From Oxyruncus cristatus (lineage: Eukaryota > Chordata > Aves > Passeriformes > Cotingidae), in NCBI GenBank assembly GCA_013399855.1, contig VXAY01002346.1, positions 7,102-71,101 of the forward strand: a stretch of DNA of 64,000 nt, in the 5' to 3' direction. Position 1 is the first letter of the stretch. Every line of letters starts with the position of its first letter. Both the position numbers and the translations under genes were made by a program. Under the pieces are notes generated by a model. The model worked only from the letters and a program-made list of their open reading frames with translations. It did no database searches and had not been told where the DNA came from. Positions 59,501 through 64,000 of this stretch are shown here, one piece after another.

Positions 59501-62500
59501 GTTTGAGTAAAATAAGCCCCATCTGCTTAAATCATCTTAACTGTGCTTGTTAGCAAGAATAGTTTTGCAATATTAACACATCACAACATGTCTCCAAGTC
59601 TCTGTAAGAAGTAGTGCAAGCAGAAATGTAGGAGCCCTGTTATTTAAACCATTCCTGTGGAGCCATCAGTGTGTGGTTGTGACTTGGCCGGGTGAGCGAA
59701 GAGGTTCCAGCCTTTGCCTGCAGTCCCTGTGTCCCAGTGCCCTGGGGCTGTCACTGGGTTACAGTGCCCTTTAACTGGGGGCTGCTGGGTTCAGCTTCCA
59801 AAGTAAAGGCCTGTCTGAGATGAGGGCCATCATCTTCTTGAAGTCTTGTTCTTTCAAGATTTTGAGAGCTTTTTATGAGCCAAAAAACGGGTCAAACCCT
59901 TCATTTTTACTCCTTTGAAAATTCACCTAATCCCAAGAATGCCTTTTGCTGTGTTAGGAGAGCAAGCCTGGTCAGATACACCTGACCTTTAAAACAGTGG
60001 TGAATTTTAGAAGGCAGCTGAAACCCTTGCTTTCCCCTATTTTGTACTACATAGATTCTTGTTTTGTAGGGAGAGAAATTTTATTAGCTTCATAAATCTG
60101 TTAAAGACTCCTTTTAATTTTGATGGATATAAGTCACTTTAGCTCTGGAATAGCGTGTAGTTTGCCACACTACCTGCTACCTCAGCCCTCTCAGTCAGTG
60201 GTGTGTCCTTCCGAGGTGAAAGGACTCCTGCAAGGAACACAAGAAAGCTTTCCTGAGAGCAGCTGGGCAGCAATTATCTCCTCAGCTCCTTGAGTTTTGC
60301 CAGCCTTCAGCACAGGCAAACATGCTCGGTGCAGCTTCGTGTCACAGCACAGGCTCTCGGGGCTGTCTCTGGAGAGAACTCACTGCCTGTTCTCTTTAGT
60401 TCTAGTTTTTCCAGGGAAACTGCCAGTAATAGAGCAAAGCTCTGGGGGGACGGGGCAGATGCTCTGTTATGGAGATTGTTTGCAGCAAAATGCATTTTGC
60501 TTCCCACAAATGCTGTTTGTACACTGGGGCTCTTCCTCACCCACTGTCAAATGGCACCTCATCTCTTTTCCAGGTAATTTCTAGGTATTTTTTTCTTAGG
60601 TTCTCTTTTTTTTTCTTAGATTATTTTTCTTAAACTTTTCTTTCACCTGATGAGTTTTGGCTTTCCTTGCCTGTGATGTCTGTGTGTGTGAGATCAGACA
60701 AGAGAAAGCAGCTCCCCTGGCAAGGAATAAATAGGCCTTTCCTTTGTGCATCTCAAGGTGCTTCTGCAGGGGGCAGATGAGCAGAACAGAGGACCAGAAT
60801 AAGGACAACAATTAAAGGAAGGGATCAAGGGTCCCTAGGAACACTCTAGGCACTAGTAGGTGGGAGAGAATTTCCTAAGGAAAGGGTCGGATATTGGTGG
60901 CAGCGGCACCATTCAGTCCAGTTGGACCAGCTGTCGGATGACGAACGCTGTCAGAAGCATTAGAGCTGGATGTGTTGAGTATTATGGGAAGAAGAGCCAG
61001 AGCATCAGATGGCAGTGAATGTGTACTGCAGAAAGAAAGAGCAGGTGCTGTGGGGGTGTCAGAACATGAGCTGCAAGTGTGGACAGAGCAGAGCTCGCTT
61101 TTCAGAACGTGGCCTGAAGAGACACTTGTGATGATATCATATTAATTGCCTAAATATAGTATAAAAAAAATCCCACCCTTGTACATTTGTCTTCCAGGCA
61201 AAAGTAGGTGCAGTAGAGAACGTAGCTCTGATGATAATGATGAGGGATTGTGCTGCTGACTCTCAAAGGATGGACTATTTGCTGCTTTTCTCTTCCCAGT
61301 GCTGTATCCCTCCTGTGTAAGACATGTCAGGAGACATCAGTCAGTCAGCAAAGATTCCCACTCAACAGCAAACTAGACCATAAATAATGCCCTCTGCCAA
61401 GGCACAGACAATCCTCAAACTGATGACAGCAAAACAATACAGAAGTATTAATTGCCTCTTTAGGAGTATAAAACCACTCTGCTGCTTGGAGCAGTGCAGC
61501 TCTTTAGGATCTTTAGCTGCTAATGACCACTGGAATCTGAGGGGCTACAATTGTCTTCCCAATTATTTAAGAACCCGAAGCAGTCTCTGAGTGGCAAGTA
61601 TTAAGAAGGAAAATCAAAGCAATGTGCTGTATTGTGCTTTAAAGTGATTGGTTTATGGTACTGTATTTTTATGTAATCTAACATTTAGAAAACTAAAGGC
61701 AATTAAATAAATCAAAATAATCTGTTTTTTTCCCATTTCCAAGTAAAAAATATTTTGATTATTATTTTGAAGAAATCCTTAAGGAGTTTTCTCTCTGAAA
61801 TGAGGAATATGCTATTCCTTTATTTCTCTTTAGGAGATATAAATTTTAAAAAGCTTGGCCTACTGTGGAGAAAAGCAGTGCTGAAGGACCTGTGCTGCTG
61901 TTTGCACAGACACAAGAATGGAAATTCAAGCTGAGCAGAACCACTGTTGCTGCTGCCTTTCCTTCCTTGAATGTTATCTGTGTGCTGATGGAATAAAAGC
62001 TGGTTGTTGCGCAGTTTCCCTGCCTGGGCTCTGGGTATTCATGCCCGCTCCCTCTTGCCCACAGCAGTTGCACTCTGGAAAAAGACTGGTGACCTTCATC
62101 TGACTGACTGATTTATCCTCGTGCCCTGAGAAAAGGCAGGTGCACCTCCAGTGATACCAGTTCCTCCTGTGAACATAAAGGACCACATAATAATTCAAGA
62201 TGAGAGGAATCTTTGGAAGCAGGGCTGATTTCAGAGCTGGGTAAGGCTGCTCATGGCCTTGTCCAGTCAAACTTTGAATTCCTTGGAGTTGAAGAGTGCA
62301 CAGATCTCCTCTGAACCGCTGTGAATTAGCAATCAGTCGCTGAGAGGAATGGGCAGTCTCCACACCAAACACAGATACTTTCACCCTGGCTGAAGGCTGA
62401 GAAACATTTGCTTGGTATTTGGCTGGGCAGATGGAGGTAAAGTACTTACTGAAGACATAGTAGAGGGGAAGCAATCTGAGCTCTTCCTCAGACCGAGAAA

Positions 62501-64000
62501 ACAACTTGGGCTGGCTTTAGCATATGGTCCCAAGAAGGGCTGGAAAGGATTTTTTGTCTAAAAGAGTTTTGAAGTTACAAAGAAAAGGCAGTGTCTTGGC
62601 ATCTTTGTGCTCATAAAACTGAACTTCCCTAATTTTTGGCCTTTGCAGAGCTGCACCAAAATGCCTGATTGCAGCACATGTTTGCATGAGTGTTTGTGAC
62701 TTGCAACCACCATTGATTTAGGAAAAGAATAAAAGTCAAATGAAAACACATTGCTTAGAGATCTAGTTCATCTTTATAGTGGTAAAGGTGATTCTGGCTT
62801 GAGAGAAGAGGGTGAGTTGGAAAACAAAAAAAATACACTGCTGTAGAGAGGTACTGAACACTGAGCTGTTGCTATAATGAGGTTGAATGAATTCAGGAGG
62901 GTTTGACTGTAAAATGAATTGCCAAAGATTTGGGTTGAACCAGCTGGCCAGGCTGTTTCACTGCAGTGATTTTAAGCAGCCTGAGAGTTCATCTTCCTGT
63001 AAGAACAGAGAAGGGGAACAGCAACTTTCCCTCTTTGTGAAGCATCAGCCAAAACAAAAGTGGCCACTGTTGCACCTGAAAGAGTGCTGGTAATCTCACC
63101 ACATCCAAATGAGTAATTAGCTTAAGTAATTACCAGCCTTGAAATGAATCCACACACTTTTTTTTTCTGTGACAGTATCAAGGATAACAGGTGCTGAGAG
63201 TGCCTTGAAGGGACAAAGATTAAAGATTATGTCATTATCTGGATTCCTTTAGGCAGAGAAGTGTTTTATCCTGCCATGCACAGAAAGGTCTGAGCAGCAC
63301 CTCATTCTGCTCATGCTTTGGCAATTTTGAAGCTGAGCTTTTGACAGAGAGTGAATGTTGTTTAATCTGGGAGAATTGTCTGTCCTTGAGAATTCCGTAA
63401 ATTATCTCTGTGGCTCTGCACAGTCTGCTTCCTGCTCAGAGGCCCAAGGAAAACTGCAAGTAAGGATTCCAAAGAGACACTGAGCAACAGTCTTCCTTTT
63501 TACTGAGATTTAGATTCATTAGGAAGGTAAGTACTTGAAGAGTTACTGTACTTGGAAACTTGCTGATGAGATAGTGTGCATGTTTCCAACTCATTGTTGC
63601 AATATTTGCAGAGTAGTATGGTAAGGAGTGCTGACAGTGTTCTGCCATGTCCTCATTCAGGCTTTTGGACAGTTTTGTTCTGTTGGTTGTACACATATCC
63701 ACACGGTGTGTGCCTGAGAAAATGGCAACTTTTACTTCCTTACTGTGTCAGAAACAGCACCTTCCAATGCACAGTAATCCCTTCTCAGCCAGACATTCTG
63801 CTTTTCTGAATACTCTGCAACTATTAGAATAATTTATAATTATATTATTATAAATTTTTCCATTTCCCAGCAGTGACCTGCAGGAATAATGTCCTCAAAG
63901 CTGTCACTAGATTTTAATATATTCTTGCAGTGTGCACCAGCATTACATCTCTGATAGATCTGTGCAAGTCAGTGTTTGAATCCCAAGATGATGTGCTAGA
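50543..64000. other. unique intergenic or intronic sequence to the window end
   Basis: No coding gene, RNA gene or transposon recognised over about 13.4 kb. Open frames up to 176 codons (61974-62504, minus strand) and 157 codons (50955-51428) show no family resemblance. GC is modestly raised near 50900-51400, 53560-53860 and 60280-60560 with few CpGs. T-rich and A-rich runs occur near 55410-55435 and 60604-60616. Confidence 0.4.
52868..52890. repeat. short perfect hairpin, 9-bp stem
   Basis: Arms TCTAGATAT (52868-52876) and ATATCTAGA (52882-52890) pair perfectly around the loop CTTAA. The stem is too short for a microRNA precursor. Confidence 0.4.

Noticed and set aside
61974..62504. 176-codon minus-strand frame
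   Set aside because: No domain or homologue recognised; composition like the surrounding non-coding DNA.
1..64000. tRNA, 5S or snRNA genes
   Set aside because: No internal B-box (GGTTCGANTCC-type) with a matching A-box and cloverleaf was found by eye; a covariance-model scan would be decisive.

Overview
This window looks like intergenic (or deep intronic) DNA from a bird, most likely a neoavian and possibly a passerine. The lineage call rests on three repeats. One is a CR1 3' end with the terminal ATTCTRTG-type octamers, at about 4945-5078. Another is a solo LTR at 42312-42801 of the widespread avian type that begins TGTCCTGGTTTTGGCTGG and ends GACCACGACA. The third is a minus-strand LTR at 28253-29550 that begins TGTCGTGGTTTGG and has a perfect 5-bp target-site duplication. 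Interspersed repeats are otherwise sparse, as expected for an avian genome.

I find no protein-coding gene that I can support. The longest open frames (up to about 200 codons) lie in CpG-rich DNA, in a minisatellite, in an LTR or in ordinary sequence, and none shows a domain or family I recognise. No tRNA, rRNA, CRISPR array or prokaryotic-style feature was seen.

Layout. 1-3600: alternating CpG clusters and AT-rich blocks packed with homeodomain-type TTAATTA sites, plus a triple AATAAA cluster near 780-868 and a TATA box (3090-3097) just before a CpG island. This resembles the flank of a developmental transcription-factor gene or its divergent lncRNA. 3600-24600: mostly unique sequence with one CR1, a GC-rich patch near 11.75-11.99 kb and a few candidate regulatory blocks. 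24600-29650: a candidate conserved block, a roughly 27-bp minisatellite (26031-26264), and a roughly 31-bp tandem repeat split by the 1.3-kb LTR. 29650-46200: candidate enhancer-like AT-rich blocks near 33.7-34.3, 37.4-38.4 and 45.4-46.2 kb. A GC-rich patch carrying a ZNF143/SBS-like motif (34319-34337) lies directly beside the first. The older solo LTR and a second GC-rich patch (43.62-44.01 kb) also fall here. 46200-64000: unique sequence with only small palindromes and a short spaced repeat.

Taken together, the window reads as a regulatory gene desert beside a CpG-rich developmental locus. Which gene it serves cannot be told from the sequence alone. Conservation and enhancer calls are inferences from base composition and motif density, because no alignment was possible.
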